A stretch of 62,000 bases of DNA from NCBI GenBank assembly GCA_014529385.2, contig CM043969.1, forward strand, positions 70,377,176 to 70,439,175, in the 5' to 3' direction. This DNA is from Adiantum capillus-veneris (taxonomy: Eukaryota; Streptophyta; Polypodiopsida; Polypodiales; Pteridaceae). The position numbers and the translations under genes were made by a program. Below the pieces are notes generated by a model. It had not been told where the DNA came from, did not search any database, and was given only the letters and a program-made list of their open reading frames with translations. Positions 32,791-44,190 of this stretch are shown in pieces (position 1 is the stretch's first letter; each line of letters opens with the position of its first letter).

Positions 32791-34844
32791 CCAAATATGC
32801 TCCAATAAATCCATCACGCAAAGAAACGGACGCAAGAGAAACATAAGATTGTTGCAGAAGCTCAAGAAAATTCCAAGGAACGGATAGCAAAAAGGAAGCT
32901 TCTTCAACAACGACAACAACATGGACCACCTCTAAATATTAATGCCATTCAAATAATAGACTTTGACACAAAGACCATACAGAAGCTCAAAATCGATGTC
33001 AAAATAGGACACAATGAAGTAAAGGCCACAACAATGCTTTGATTCATGAGCTCAAGGAAACTTGATCTCCTACAGCCTTTACAAGCAACTTCAAATTGAC
33101 AATCAATTATAGGAAACAAAACAAAAACTCCATAGATATTTATCAGAACACTCGATTAAGGTACTGGGATGGACGATGCTCATAGTACAGGTCAACCAAC
33201 ATGTATATTTGCATAAATTTTATGTGGTAGAAGATACGCACATGCCTTATTGCTAGGGCAACCTTGGCAGAGCAGATATAATGTACAACTTGACTGGAGT
33301 CAGAACACAGTGAGTATACAATCTGATTAAGAAAAACAGCAAGTTCCTTTAGCTTCAAAAGCTGCAAATAAAAAATTAGTACTGCAACCGACGGACAAAG
33401 AAAAGCAGCCCTAACAAGCACCCATTGTCCAACAATGGATTCCAAAGAGACATACAAGGCAGAAAGAGCAAGTCATAGGGCAAATACTCTTGTATACAAC
33501 GAGAGTTTGATGAATCATAAGCCAAAGGGCGGAAGTCACAAAAGTGAACCCCAACAAAACCCATATAATTCGTACAACAAAGCTACCAAGCAGATTTGGA
33601 TCAGGACGGATCAAGTTGCCAAGGAATGAGCAACAAGATATTGCAGATAGCTCTCCAATGACATCTACTACAAATAGGAAGCTGAAACCAAACTCTTGCC
33701 TAAGACAGATATGGGTACCAAAGAAGTTACTTAGGGATCAAAGCCAACATACAAGAATTTGGATTTGAAAGCAACAACCTCAAGAACTACCAGTACACAA
33801 CTTCAACAAAAAAACAAAGGCATATTCCATTCAATTAATACCCAAAGTTCACGTTTTGGAAACCTAAACAAAGAACAATCACAGATACAAAGACAATGGG
33901 CAGCCTAGCTTCACAAACTCTTTTGACTATCAAAGAGAAAGCAAGGATACTGGAGAGTTTATTGTTTTGACGACCTCACCAGGAGCATATTTCCATACAA
34001 AGCTTCAACATCGAATTCCAATAAGCATTATGCTTCTACCTTCCTCTTGCATAGCATTAATTTTTCCATGCATTGCTTGAGTATGCATATAGGGCCAAAT
34101 TACATGGCCAGCATTATCACTTTCTTGAGTCCCATACACAACACATGCCCGTGGGCGATACACTGTCATCTAGGAGGACTTTGACTAGGAAGGGGGGAGG
34201 CATTGGCATTTCAATGTGGAACCAACACGCTACAAGTGTAAAAAAGGGGCATTGTTTTCCATGATCATATGGGGTTTTGCGTTTGATTGCAAGTATTTTG
34301 GTAAACCCGAGTAGATATGCCCTTAATTATTGTGTGATAACAGATGACAGAGGACAAACAACAAGATGAGCCTCTAGGTGTGTGTGTGTGTGTATATATG
34401 AAAAAATCGTAGTTTTCATGCTAAAAAAATGAGAAAAGGGAGAAATCCGACCAAAAAGACTACGGATAGATGTATATGGTGGTTTATTATTTTATTATCT
34501 AATTATATTGATTTTTAAATAATTTTCGATTCAAATTAGATATTTTTCTTTATTTTTGATTAATTTTTCAAAAACAAACAAAGAAAAATAGAAAAAGAAG
34601 ATGAAATAGAGACATGGTGACAGAAGAAAAATATGGAGTGATCAGTAAGTGAACAACAGCTTATGGTGAAGACCAGGTGCAATTATGAGAAAAGTTGTGG
34701 AAAGCCGATGTGGCTAGTTTTTGGACGAAATGACAAATTTTCCAAAAACAGAACAATCGGAGTCCAAATGAAGAAATTTTTTAGCGTAAAGCACATTTTA
34801 CAATAGATAGGGGCACATGTCAAATTTGGTAAAAAGTGGTTGTG
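32791..34844 (+). other. Region after Tat-like pol, no clear gene
   Basis: Short ORFs only. Several Lys/Gln-rich frames (32800-33770) could be decayed 3' coding sequence of the gypsy element. A GT run lies at 34379-34397. The stretch 34430-34830 is AT-rich. I found no copy of the X LTR here, so the expected 3' LTR of the preceding pol was not identified. Confidence 0.4.
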
Positions 34845-36471
34845 TCATAAAAACCTAATATCTACTTTTCTAAATGCTTTTCTCATATTAAACTGATCAT
34901 TTAATATGGGGAGATACCAAGGGGAGCAAAGGCTAGATATTGGAAAGGTTGCCAGACCTATCTCAACAGGGGATCCAAAGGAGGGGAAATAGGGATCCAG
35001 ATGGGGATGGTCTGCTAAAGACCAAGGTGCACCAGTGGAGTTTAAAAGACCCTTAGGTTTAACTCCATTAAAGACTCCCAAAGGCTAAAGTTCCAAATTT
35101 TTACTTTAAAAGTCCTAGGCCATGGAAACTGCTCTTAGTGACTAAAGTGTTGAATGCTAAAGTCAACAAAGTGGCTACTGGGAAAGAGACAACACACTCT
35201 CTCTCTGACACACACATATTAGTTTACCTTTGCACAAAGCAAATAGGACACATGTCAGGCATGCAGGAAAACCCCCAATTCTTGCTTGAATCCTATTGGA
35301 TGGACATAGAGGTGGACCAATGAGGGCTCAACTAGTGTAAACTAAATTTCTTATTTTATAACTGCTTTAAAAAACAACCAATAAGAATTAGTCTCCCTAA
35401 AATACTACTGGACAGTCAAAAGGTCCAATGAGAATTAAGCAACCCATAAATTTGCTTAATTCTTATTGGTCAAAAGACTAAAAGGTCCAATAGGAATTCA
35501 GATAATTAAATTAATTATCTAAGCTTTTACAAAAAGTGGAAAAGGATGGACACTTGTCAAAGGGCTCTTGATTGGGCCTCTCAAATGCTATTGGCTAAAC
35601 TTTTCATAGGCCAGTAGGAAGCCAGCAAGAGTGAAAAGCTTGATCAAATGCTATTGGCTAATATTTTCAAGAGTCAATAGGAAGCCAGCATGAGTAAATT
35701 GCAATAGGGGTCGGCCAAGATGAGAGAGGGGGCTGATTTATGAAGGCATTATTCCACACACACTCACACAAGCTCATGTGTGAAGTAAAAAAAGTCTATC
35801 TCCGTTACAAGCTTTAATGAAAGCTCTTCATCTACTCCAAGCTTGTGAGAAGAGAGGCCTACACCAACAAACTCTTGGCTTGTGATGCAAATCCAACCAA
35901 GAGACAAGCTCCAATCCATGCTCATCTCCTGTACCATGCTAATTACTAAGCTATGCTAAGCTATTATGAGTAATTATGTGAGGAGAAATAATTCTTTCTC
36001 GTAAGGATACTCCTTCTTCGTCTAGATCTACTGTCATACCCCGCTAGCTCTCACCATCTTCGAAGGTGTGTGAGGTCTTGGGTTTGAGACCGTGAGGGAA
36101 TTGATGTTATGTGTAATCACATGTAAGTTTGGTACATGAAGCTTCCATCTTTATTGCACCAATGAGTTTTTACCAAGGAACACAAAGAATTGTATTGTAC
36201 AAAGTCTCTCTTAATGAGAGAAGCTATAATACAAATGCCTAATGGAGGGGGGACCAGTCCATGTAAATCCGTTCCTCAATAGTTATCAATTGTTCTATTT
36301 TTCTCCCTCTTTCAAGTATTGTTATGCCAAACTAATTAGGTGTTATGCTAATGTTGTTATCTCCAACCAAGCACTCTTCTATGCTCATTAGGAACTTGCT
36401 CTTAATGAAATGCTCACTATGTTAAGTTATTTTCCACTATTTACAAGCTATTTAGACCATTAAATGTTACA
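34845..36471 (+). mobile_element. Ty3/gypsy LTR (left end uncertain)
   Basis: The right end is supported: TGTTACA at 36465-36471 is followed by TTGGAGTCAGAGC, a two-mismatch initiator tRNA-Met primer site, and then by gypsy pol. Inside are repeated words such as CCAATAGGAATT and CAATAAGAATTA in both orientations (35370-35510) and a duplicated AAATGCTATTGGCTAA unit (35586-35665). The left end is a guess; no matching second LTR was found. No protein is encoded. Confidence 0.5.
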
Positions 36472-36484
36472 TTGGAGTCAGAGC
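36472..36484 (+). other. Primer-binding site, degenerate
   Basis: TTGGAGTCAGAGC compared with TTGGTATCAGAGC, directly after an LTR ending in ACA. It indicates a plus-strand element. Confidence 0.6.
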
Positions 36485-36689
36485 TATCGGTCTCTCTTTT
36501 CTTGCTCAAGAAGAGAGGCCCTCAAGCTTGCTACAAACGGTTGGTATTATTAATTGCATAAGGGTAAGTAGAATAGGGATTTATTATCCTTGAGGTGCGC
36601 CTGCTTCGTGCAGTTAATGGGGTATCATCATCGAAAGCTATGGTCTTTATAATGGAGTCCCAAAGGGCTTGCCTACGGTTTAACTTTAC

Positions 36690-37850
36690 ATAAATCAAAA
36701 GAAAAGTGAATTTTTCTTACAAGAGATTCAGTATTTAGGTCATATTATCTCTAAATATGGCATCCAAATGGATCCATCAAAGTTAGAAGTAATAAAAGCA
36801 TGGCCTAATCCAAAGAATCTGCATGAATTAATAAGCTTTATAGGTATGTGTGCATACTATAGACGCTTCATAGAAAAATTCTCACTCACAGCAGGACCAT
36901 TGCATGACCTAACAAAAAAGAATGTTAAGTATGCATGGTGTACCAAGGAGAACACTGCTTTTGAAAAGCTTAAAGAGAAGCTTATCTCTCAACATGTGCT
37001 TAAACTACCGGATCTCTCAAAGCCATTTGAGGTCCAATGTGCGCTTGTGGTGATTGCCTTGGAGCCGTGCTGCTCCAAGAAGGGCACACCATAGCATATG
37101 AAAGTCGAAGGCTCGACCCAGTTAAGCAAGCTCTAGGCATATATGAAAAGGAACTGTTAGCAATTCTACATGCCCTAGACACGTGAAGCACTATTTATTG
37201 GGGACTCCTTTCATTGTGCGAACGGATCACCAAAGCCTTAAGTACTTCATGACGTAGACCAAGCTCTCCGACAAACTAATGAGGTGGAAAAATTTCCTTT
37301 CGCAATTTTATTTTCATATTGCTCACATTGCTAGCAAGCATAATCAAGTAGTTGATGCACTCTCAAGACAATCGAGAGTGAATGCGGTTTGCATAGCAAC
37401 TCACAATGATCTATCTTCTATGATAGATGGGTACACTATCGATCCCGATTTTAAAGATGTGATGTTAGCCCTTGCACTAGGGAAGAAAGAGGAACCATTT
37501 ACCCTACAAGATGGTTATCTTCTCTATGGTAATAGGCTATGTGTTACTAACTCACTACGTGAGAAAGTAATGTATGAATCTCATGCTCCTCCAAATGCGG
37601 GGCATAGAGGGATTCAAGCTACACTAAGAGGGATAGAAATGTACTTCTATTGGCCTACCATGAAAGAGAACATACAAGAGTATGTTTCAAAATGTGTGGT
37701 TTGCCAAAAGACAGTTTGATAGAGGGAAGCAACCTGGTTTGCTTCAACCTTTGTCAATCCCTAATTCACCCTGGGAGAGCATACCCATGGATTTTATCTT
37801 TGGATTGCCTAAGTCTATCCATGGGAATACGGAAATTTTGAAGATAAGAT
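36690..37850 (+). pseudogene. Ty3/gypsy pol fragment (RT tail, RNase H, integrase start)
   Basis: QEIQYLGHIISKYGIQMDPS and MCAYYRRFIEKFSL are the RT thumb. After a frameshift near 37045 the RNase H part reads GAVLLQEGHTIAYESRRL and YEKELLAILHAL. MRWKNFLSQFYFHIAHIASK leads to VVDALSRQ, then the integrase HHCC finger ([28 protein letters not shown]) and the first core Asp ([11 protein letters not shown]). It ends near 37850. Gag, protease and most of RT between the primer site and 36690 are deleted. It is related to the pol at 57995-60170. Confidence 0.8.
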
Positions 37851-38059
37851 CTTGCATCTTTAAAAAATGCCTTAGGTACAAGGGAACGTAAGAGGAGCTT
37901 CAATGCCATAGAGACTTTAGCCCCCAAAGGTGGTACTAGAAAAAGAAGGGTTACAGCTACAAGGTACATTTTGCTACGCTCCAATTTGTGCTTCTGTGGT
38001 AATGCTTTTGTCCATTCTTGTAGGCATTTTGTGATAATGTTTTTGTTCATTCTTATAGG

Positions 38060-38632
38060 AATTTTATCCAGGAGCTATGTTGTGGCCATAGCCAAGAGGA
38101 TCGCATCCATTTGTTAAGTTTGTGCCTCAAGAAATCGGATGTCGTAGCCCTTTTATGCACACCAAATGCAAAACATTTAAACAATGATGTCACAAAGGAG
38201 GTGATGAGAAAGTTTTCAAATCTTGTGAGCAATGTTGATGTACAAAAGGCTTGTGATGAAGTTGGAATTAGTACTAAGGGATACATTGCCTTATATGGAC
38301 TTCTTAAGGATGCTTTAAGGGAAAGAGAAATTACTGAGAATTTTTTTCCTATACCACTTAAAGTCAATCTTGCTAAGAAGGCCTCAAATGAGGACATGTA
38401 CTTTCGAATAGGAGGCTATTTACACGTAGAGAAGATAATGCTTTCATCCATCTTTACCAAGCAGTCCAAAGGAGTTAAGAAATGTGTCAATGCAAGCGTA
38501 GGTACAGACAAGGTGGACAAGGGATTTCTTTACTCAATGTCAAATAATATTTTTGTTGATTTGAGAAGGCTTCAAATGGCAATGATACATTTTTATGGTG
38601 TACCACCTAATGGTGAGGCTACAAAAATGTAG
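38060..38632 (+). CDS. Unrecognised ORF, 174 codons (fragment)
   Basis: The frame is open from 38111 (earlier codons in frame read HLLSLCLKKSDVVALL) to the stop at 38630. It contains KHLNNDVTKEVMRKFSNLVS, QKACDEVGISTKGYIALYGL and LKDALREREITENFFPIPLK, mostly helical and charged. I know no family with these motifs. An ISTKGY segment followed by a charged helix and a Pro-rich loop is reminiscent of transposon-associated proteins, but that is only an impression. It lies 200 bases after a gypsy fragment. Nothing shows a promoter. It may be one exon of a larger decayed gene. Confidence 0.4.
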   Translation, partial: NFIQELCCGHSQEDRIHLLSLCLKKSDVVALLCTPNAKHLNNDVTKEVMRKFSNLVSNVDVQKACDEVGISTKGYIALYGLLKDALREREITENFFPIPLKVNLAKKASNEDMYFRIGGYLHVEKIMLSSIFTKQSKGVKKCVNASVGTDKVDKGFLYSMSNNIFVDLRRLQMAMIHFYGVPPNGEATKM

Positions 38633-39035
38633 TCTTTCAAATTATGGTTCTTTATGTTATTTTGGACATTTTGCAGTGCTAGGTTCAAAGTTCAATCAAA
38701 TTAGTTGTGTCCACAAGACAACAAGATTTGGCAAGATAACAGGCTTGCAGGGCACATCCTCGATGCCTTGTGGACACATACAAAATTGCAAATTATGACA
38801 CATACAGGACACAACTAGTACAAAAAAAAAAATTATATGCTATTTTTTGGACAAGTTATTTTCAATGTACAAAATCAACATTCAAATAGTTAATACATAT
38901 TACAAATGGGTAGAATTTTCATAGTTTTCCTTGTAACTGAACATGATCAAATCAGTAAATTGAATTTTGCAAAAGATCATGGACAAGAGAGATAAGTTTC
39001 ATTTAAAAGATTGTACATCCGGCTTAGCTATCTTT
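38633..39035. other. No recognisable feature
   Basis: AT-rich sequence with an A run at 38821-38831. No ORF longer than 67 codons and no repeat ends seen. Confidence 0.5.
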
Positions 39036-39725
39036 TTATAGTAGGCGCTTTGTGATCTTTCTACGACGTTCTATAGCGTTGGGTAGAATGGATGTAAGTA
39101 CAGAAACAGCTATAGCTTGGGCACTGTCAACCCCCGAGGCTTGGCAAAGAGCTATGCATGTCATGACCTTGCCGCGAAAGCCAATGCCAAAAGTGACAAT
39201 TGCAAGTGATTTTTTCACTAGAATAATCAGATGGGCTATTTGAGGGATGGTGGCTAAGCATAGGAGTTTAATTACACCCTTAAGCACCCACAAAACAAAA
39301 TGGCCGTTCGGGGAGAAATCCTTGTGTATGATGCACACATCCTGCATTGGTAGTTTGCCGATGTATTGTGCTAGGGCTGCCTCAGGCTCAAACATCGTGT
39401 GCTCTCCTCCCTTCCGGCTAGCCCACAGGTCCATGTCCAAAACATCCTACAAAATTGTAATTAACCAAAAGCAAAAAAGAAAGGCTGAATTATCAACGTA
39501 GAAAACGCTTAGTATTACCTCTTTTTGCTTATCCTCAGCATCCATAGTTGATGTGGCTTCTAGGTTGATAAAGGATTTTCTCTCATCATCAACCTTGCAG
39601 GGGCTCCACAAACAAGGTGAATCGGGGCAGATAAGAGTTTGGTTGGCAAAAACCCTGGCTTGTGTGGCAACGAACTCCTTGTCTTTGATTTTACTTTGCT
39701 CTGCAGCGAGAATATTCGTTGTCAC
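39036..39725 (-). CDS. Unrecognised two-exon gene fragment
   Basis: The minus-strand exon 39725-39517 (MTTNILAAEQSKIKDKEF, FANQTLICPDSPCLWSPCK, DAEDKQKE) ends at AAAGAG|GTAATA. A 69-nt segment follows, with TTACAATTTTGTAG before the second exon, which starts GATGTTTTGGACATGG and runs to 39036 (MDLWASRKGGEHTMFEPEAA, QDVCIIHKDFSPNGHFVLWV, IERRRKITKRLL). Phase is kept across the intron. The exon-intron layout and open frames suggest a real gene or a young fragment. I do not recognise the protein; one hydrophobic stretch (residues near KLLCLATIPQIAHLIILV) could be a membrane segment. Confidence 0.45.
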
Positions 39726-39784
39726 TAGTGCAATTGTGTCAACACAACAGAGTCCCCAATGGACCCGGGGGATTCACTATTAGT

Positions 39785-40447
39785 AATGAGGGATGTCACC
39801 TGCGTACATCCAAATTAGAGAAACCCCCCTATATACGGTATTGTACATGCTGACCTATCCCCCTACATACGGACAAGATATGGATGTTCTCACAATGAGC
39901 CATCCCCCCTCATACGGATTTCGTACGGAATGTATTGACCCACTATTTTATGCATACTAGTAACATGAAAATTTAGAAGCACATGACATATAACCTTGTG
40001 ATTGAGGTCTTGAGCTCGATATTGACTAGGTGCATGAGTGTGAGCCTTGAGGATTTTGCTTAAACCGAAAGACCTAATTGAAGAGGAAGAGGACTGTGGA
40101 TAGATTGCATCCAATTGAGTGTAGAAAGACCCCCTAGTAGGGAAGAAAAGACATATCTTCAAGATTAAAAGACTTTTCTTTGGGCTTAGCGATGAAAAAA
40201 AAAAATCATTAACAAACTACAACTTATTTGGAGTAGAGATGAAAATAATTCTACCATTACTATTTAACAAACTGATTGGACGCTAGTGAGCCACGTGCCA
40301 ACCAAAGATTCCTTACTATTCTTGTGCAAAGCTTCTCGCACACTAGCAAGCGTCTTATTGGCCTACCATGGATAGTGTCGATCCTATAGTAACCTGACTT
40401 GTTCTATCTAAGGCTGTGAAGTAAGGAGCTTATGACACCTTCTCAAT
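39785..40447. other. No recognisable gene
   Basis: Contains three near copies of a CCCCCCTxxATACGG word (39824, 39858, 39904), a small local repeat. Nothing else was identified. A 90-codon minus-strand ORF (39890-40162) has no motif I know. Confidence 0.45.
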
Positions 40448-40782
40448 CTATCCACCTCCTTGTCCTTCTCTCCATAGTAGCATCTTCTTCACTCTCTTCA
40501 TCCTCGTTGTGCTACACTTCAACGTGGGATTTTCATTCTGGAAACAAATTAAGAGGGCATATTTGCTCCATAACACAAAGGGGAGAAGCTTCGGCCTAGC
40601 TAGTGGCAGGATGATCATGTGACAACTGGAGACAAGTGTAGTGGAGCAGGTAGTGGACAAGATGGCAAGCATCCCAAGCACGGACGCGGGAATCCCTACT
40701 ACTTTATATGGCCTCAAGCTGCTCTCCATATAAGCTAGCTCCTTGCAGCACTTCGAGCATGCAACCACCTTGACACGACTTG

Positions 40783-41100
40783 TCAAAGCTGATCAAGTTC
40801 AATCTTAACTGCATCAACCTGCCTGACTTTTGCCAACATTGTAAGCAAGACCTCATGCATTTGTGAACCTAGCTTGGAGCTAAAGCCAAATAAAGAATCA
40901 ACAAACAGTTGGGCTTCATGATATTTTGGTAAATCACCCAAAGTTTGCAATACGTCAAGTAGCAGCTCATCCATATGTGACCCTTGAGCCAAAACCGACA
41001 GCAACAACTCAAAAGCTTTATTGGGTAAATGAGCCTCTAAAAGTATGTTGCACACCTTAATGTGAGAAAATCCAACATTGAAGAAATCATTGCTGATCAT
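40783..41100 (-). pseudogene. Possible helical-repeat (PPR/TPR-like) fragment
   Basis: A 105-codon frame with about three amphipathic helix pairs spaced roughly 33-36 residues (HIKVCNILLEAHLPNKAFEL, LLDVLQTLGDLPKYHEAQLF, MHEVLLTMLAKVRQVDAVKI). This resembles pentatricopeptide or similar alpha-solenoid repeats, at weak similarity. The continuation at 40448-40786 is in another frame and is not recognised. It is on the same strand as the gene fragments at 41.8-44.2 kb. Confidence 0.3.
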
Positions 41101-41842
41101 ATCACATCCTTATTGTGCCCTCTTGTGACAACCTTGTAGCGAAGTACCATATACTTTTGAATCAGGCACAAAACCCCGCTTTCTCGTCTTTTGGTAGACT
41201 TTCATAGCTTTTAGGGACATGTTGATCTTTTGCAATACGTCTAGCAAGAGATGGATGCACATTATGAAAGGAACAGACACAAGGTCTACTAGAGGTCACT
41301 TTTGTTGATGGTGCAATGTCTTGGACTCTCATCGAGAGCAATGTACGACCTTATCTACCACAAAAATTAAGTCCGATACAATTATAGGTGGTGGTTTTGT
41401 GTGTGCTTTATGTGTCCCTCTGTAAACTAAAATACTTCAATAAGCTTTAAGGATACAACTCAGGTGTAGGTTCAAACTAATGTTAATTAGTTGTTCCTTG
41501 TGAGTGCAAATATATATAATATACATACATACATGAATGCATACATAGGGATCTGTGTGTGTGTAACATCAGCCTTAAGCAACCAGCATCCCGTACATAG
41601 CAGCAACAACTTGAATTTATTTTAAATGTCTATGCGACAGTATTTTTCGTTCTCTTTTTTTTCCAGGCTTCCTCAACTTGGCATGTCTGCTAGTTAGTAG
41701 AGACCAAGCAAATACTCAACTTGGCATGTCTGCTAGTTAGTAGAGACCAAGCAAATACAACATGACATCGAACGCACGACACCTAGCATATAGATATCGA
41801 CCAAGCATTTTCCACAATGATAGCTGACAATTAGACACCTGG
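41101..41842. repeat. Non-coding, with 43-bp tandem duplication
   Basis: A perfect 43-bp duplication starting CTCAACTTGGCATGTCTGCT occupies 41672-41758 (units at 41672 and 41715). Otherwise there is no feature, apart from short TA/CATA repeats at 41505-41535. Confidence 0.8.
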
Positions 41843-42316
41843 TTACCCCCAAAACATTTTGAGTGCAATAAGTAAATAAAACATTTCCACTACAGGAAGT
41901 TGGATGGATTTACCTCTTTGTGGTGGCTGGGGCCAGAGGCCAGACTGACTTTTCTCTCCTTTTTTTGCCTCTAGAAGTATGATCTTAGCTACCAGCTCCC
42001 CCGTAAATCCCATGTCAATCCAACCAGCTGCCAACGCATTCACTAGTGAGGTATAAAGTTCCCAACTCCTTCCTGATCCATTCAGATGTCTAATGGCCTC
42101 TGCTACAGCACTTGATACAAGTGGCTCAGAGCTCCACACTGTCCACAACAGTTCTCGAGATTCCACAATTCACATACCAACCTGCCTTCCCCCAACCACT
42201 AGACTGGAAAAGGCCAACAATCGGAGCATAGCCATACCCTTGCATTATGCATGTCAAAGCCTGATGCATAGTGGAGATATTGTCCAGGTTCTGGAATTCC
42301 AGGTTAAACACCTTTT
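41843..42316 (-). pseudogene. P-loop NTPase-like fragment resembling fungal proteins
   Basis: The exon appears to start after the acceptor CTCTTTTAG at 42317. It reads VFNLEFQNLDNISTMHQAL, then PIVGLFQSSGWGK, which looks like a Walker A (GxxGxGKS/T) followed by a frameshift. The next frame gives SEPLVSSAVAEAIRHLNGSG and GWIDMGFTGELVAKIILLEA. From memory, large basidiomycete proteins of the crinkler-like group carry a GSSGMGKSRL P-loop and later a SEP-plus-GELVARLLL block in this order. The roughly 150 residues expected between them are missing. If correct, this is a deleted, decayed relative of a fungal-type protein family. I could not test it. Confidence 0.35.
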
Positions 42317-42418
42317 CTAAAAGAGCATGAAAAAAAGAAAACATCAGAGAGCAAGGGGCAGAAAGCTTTGCTTATCTCCAGTCAGTCGGCTTATTTGTGG
42401 TACTCAAATTATCAGGTT

Positions 42419-42999
42419 CTATCCGCTTTTTTTTTTTGGGTAAGCTTGAAAATAGAGAATGAAGCAAGATGAGAGGTGCATTTCAATCGGCAAAGCACTA
42501 CTCACAGACACAGACAGAACATTACCTCCTGGTTTGTCAGATATGAGAACGTGCACGACCTCAAGCCACATAACAAACTTCTCTCTCCACAGCTCCAGTT
42601 CTGAGAGTGCTGCTGGATATTGTCTTATGTAAAGGCGGTCAAGACCTGTAGGCGGCAAAAGGGTAAAATGCTTTTCCCTGCAATAACTGCATAAAGATTT
42701 TCATAGTGATCTCTATGGAAAGAGGTGACAGCTTTTTCATTGCGAATCCAAAGATTTGCCACTTCTGGTAAGCACCCTATTGCTTCTGTTGCCCATGGGA
42801 GATGGGTTTCTGCATCTGCAGAAAGAACATTATATTCTGTTACAAAACAGCCATTTTCCTCCTGTGCATAGGCCACTCCATTTCCGATCTCAAAATGTAG
42901 TATCATGTCTAAAGCTGTCAAAAATGGCTCACAATATACATGCGCACTCACAAACCAAGCCCATTCCAGATTCTCCTCCATTGGCTCGATACCACGCAC
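42419..42999 (-). pseudogene. JMJD7-like JmjC-domain gene fragment
   Basis: JMJD7-type proteins are 2-oxoglutarate/Fe(II) oxygenases with a cupin core. Here the frame reads EENGCFVTEYNVLSADAETH, LPWATEAIGCLPEVANLWI and TSFHRDHYENLYAVIAGK, with the HxD iron motif (His and Asp of FHRDHYEN). After a frameshift near 42660 it continues HFTLLPPTGLDRLYIRQYPA and REKFVMWLEV, ending at a good donor (GGAG|GTAATG, about 42525). The distal iron His and the C-terminal half are absent. Upstream codons (to 42999) are less certain. The retained splice site means it was copied from DNA, not from spliced RNA. Confidence 0.65.
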
Positions 43000-43378
43000 A
43001 TTAGAAGCAGCCTTAGTGACTCATGTCCTCTACGACGAGCGTCCATCCTTATACAAACTCAAAGCAGTCCATCCTTATACAAACTCAAAGCATTCACTGC
43101 AGATAATAAGTGAAGGCCAATATTAATATCTCCTTTGTCATTTGAGGTAGCTCTTGCTCTCCACTAGATGGACTAATAGAAACAGAAGCAACCTTAGCGC
43201 TTTCCTCATCATCCTTCTTGGCATCCTCCTTTTCAACACTTAAATTAGCAGGAAACTTTTTGATATCATGAACTAGTCTTGCCTTGTCTTTTTGAGAAGT
43301 TCCATTACATGCATAATTTTATCTTAGACAGAACTTACAAAGGCAGCACCAAGCACAAATTATACATACAGAAGGGAT

Positions 43379-43440
<62 letters not shown>

Positions 43441-43522
43441 CAAAAACGACACAGTATAATCTACAACTCCAAGAGATCAGTTACATGAAGCACATTGATC
43501 AAAGGACAATGCATAGGTACAT
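43000..43522 (-). other. Mixed: 26-bp duplication, open frame, CT microsatellite
   Basis: A 26-bp unit (TCCATCCTTATACAAACTCA...) is repeated at 43042 and 43068. A minus-strand frame at about 43322-43137 is open and charged (QKDKARLVHDIKKFPANLSV, EKEDAKKDDEESAKVAS) and could be an exon of an unknown gene. A (CT)n run covers 43383-43438. Confidence 0.45.
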
Positions 43523-44190
43523 TTACAAGCCTTGCAAGGTCTGAATAATGGTGTTATGCCATGGGTCAGCCAGATGGGTAAATAGTTTGTCAACACGGCT
43601 CTTTCCTGTAATGTTGTGCTGGATCACAAAGTCGAGGAAGACCAGCATAGCAAGCCGGCCATTTGCAATCTCCTTCTCCTTGTATTCTAGAGAAGTAAGG
43701 AAGTTGAAGGGGTTGAAGATGCCTACAGGGTATCCAACCCCTAGGGTTGAACGGATCGGCATTCACACTACCAGGGTACTTGATGTCTTGCCATCTTCTC
43801 ACCTCCACATAGTGGAGCAAGATGAACTCGATCACCAAGAGAGTGGAGGTGGGGGCGAAGTACTCGATCTTGCCTGCATCATACCATGCATGAACATTGA
43901 TGACAACAATCTTTGTCAAGAGGTTCGGGATCAACATGCCAGCTACTCCAAGCATTGCCCACCTTCCATTTTGAAGATAAGCTTGCACATACCATTTAAG
44001 GTTGGCAGGATCCTCAGCCAAGCCGAGGGGGTCGAAGGCATTGTCACCGGCAAGGTTTCAGTCAAGGTAAGCAGGGGGCGCCAGACCGGGGAGCCATTTG
44101 CCTCTCTTTGCCTCGACCTTCAAGGCACGGACAGGCAAAAAAGATGACTTGCATAGAGACGAAGAAGGGCAAGAAAGCCCAATGTCGCCA
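43523..44190 (-). pseudogene. LHCA4-type light-harvesting protein pseudogene
   Basis: The product would be a photosystem I antenna protein binding chlorophyll in the thylakoid. On the minus strand: end of a transit peptide (SLCKSSFLPVRALKVEAKRG), KWLPGLAPPAYLD, a TGA, then [20 protein letters not shown], helix B ([20 protein letters not shown]), helix C ([20 protein letters not shown]), a frameshift with a small deletion near 43750, then [13 protein letters not shown], helix A ([19 protein letters not shown]) and the tail [13 protein letters not shown]. The helix-B Glu before NGRWAM is replaced ([11 protein letters not shown]). No intron is visible, so a processed copy is possible. The gene type is clear; LHCA4 rather than another LHCA is likely. 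Confidence 0.8.

Noticed and set aside
43523-44190. LHCA4 as a functional host gene
   Set aside because: Nonsense codon, frameshift with deletion and a replaced ligand residue; the frame is not open over the protein length.
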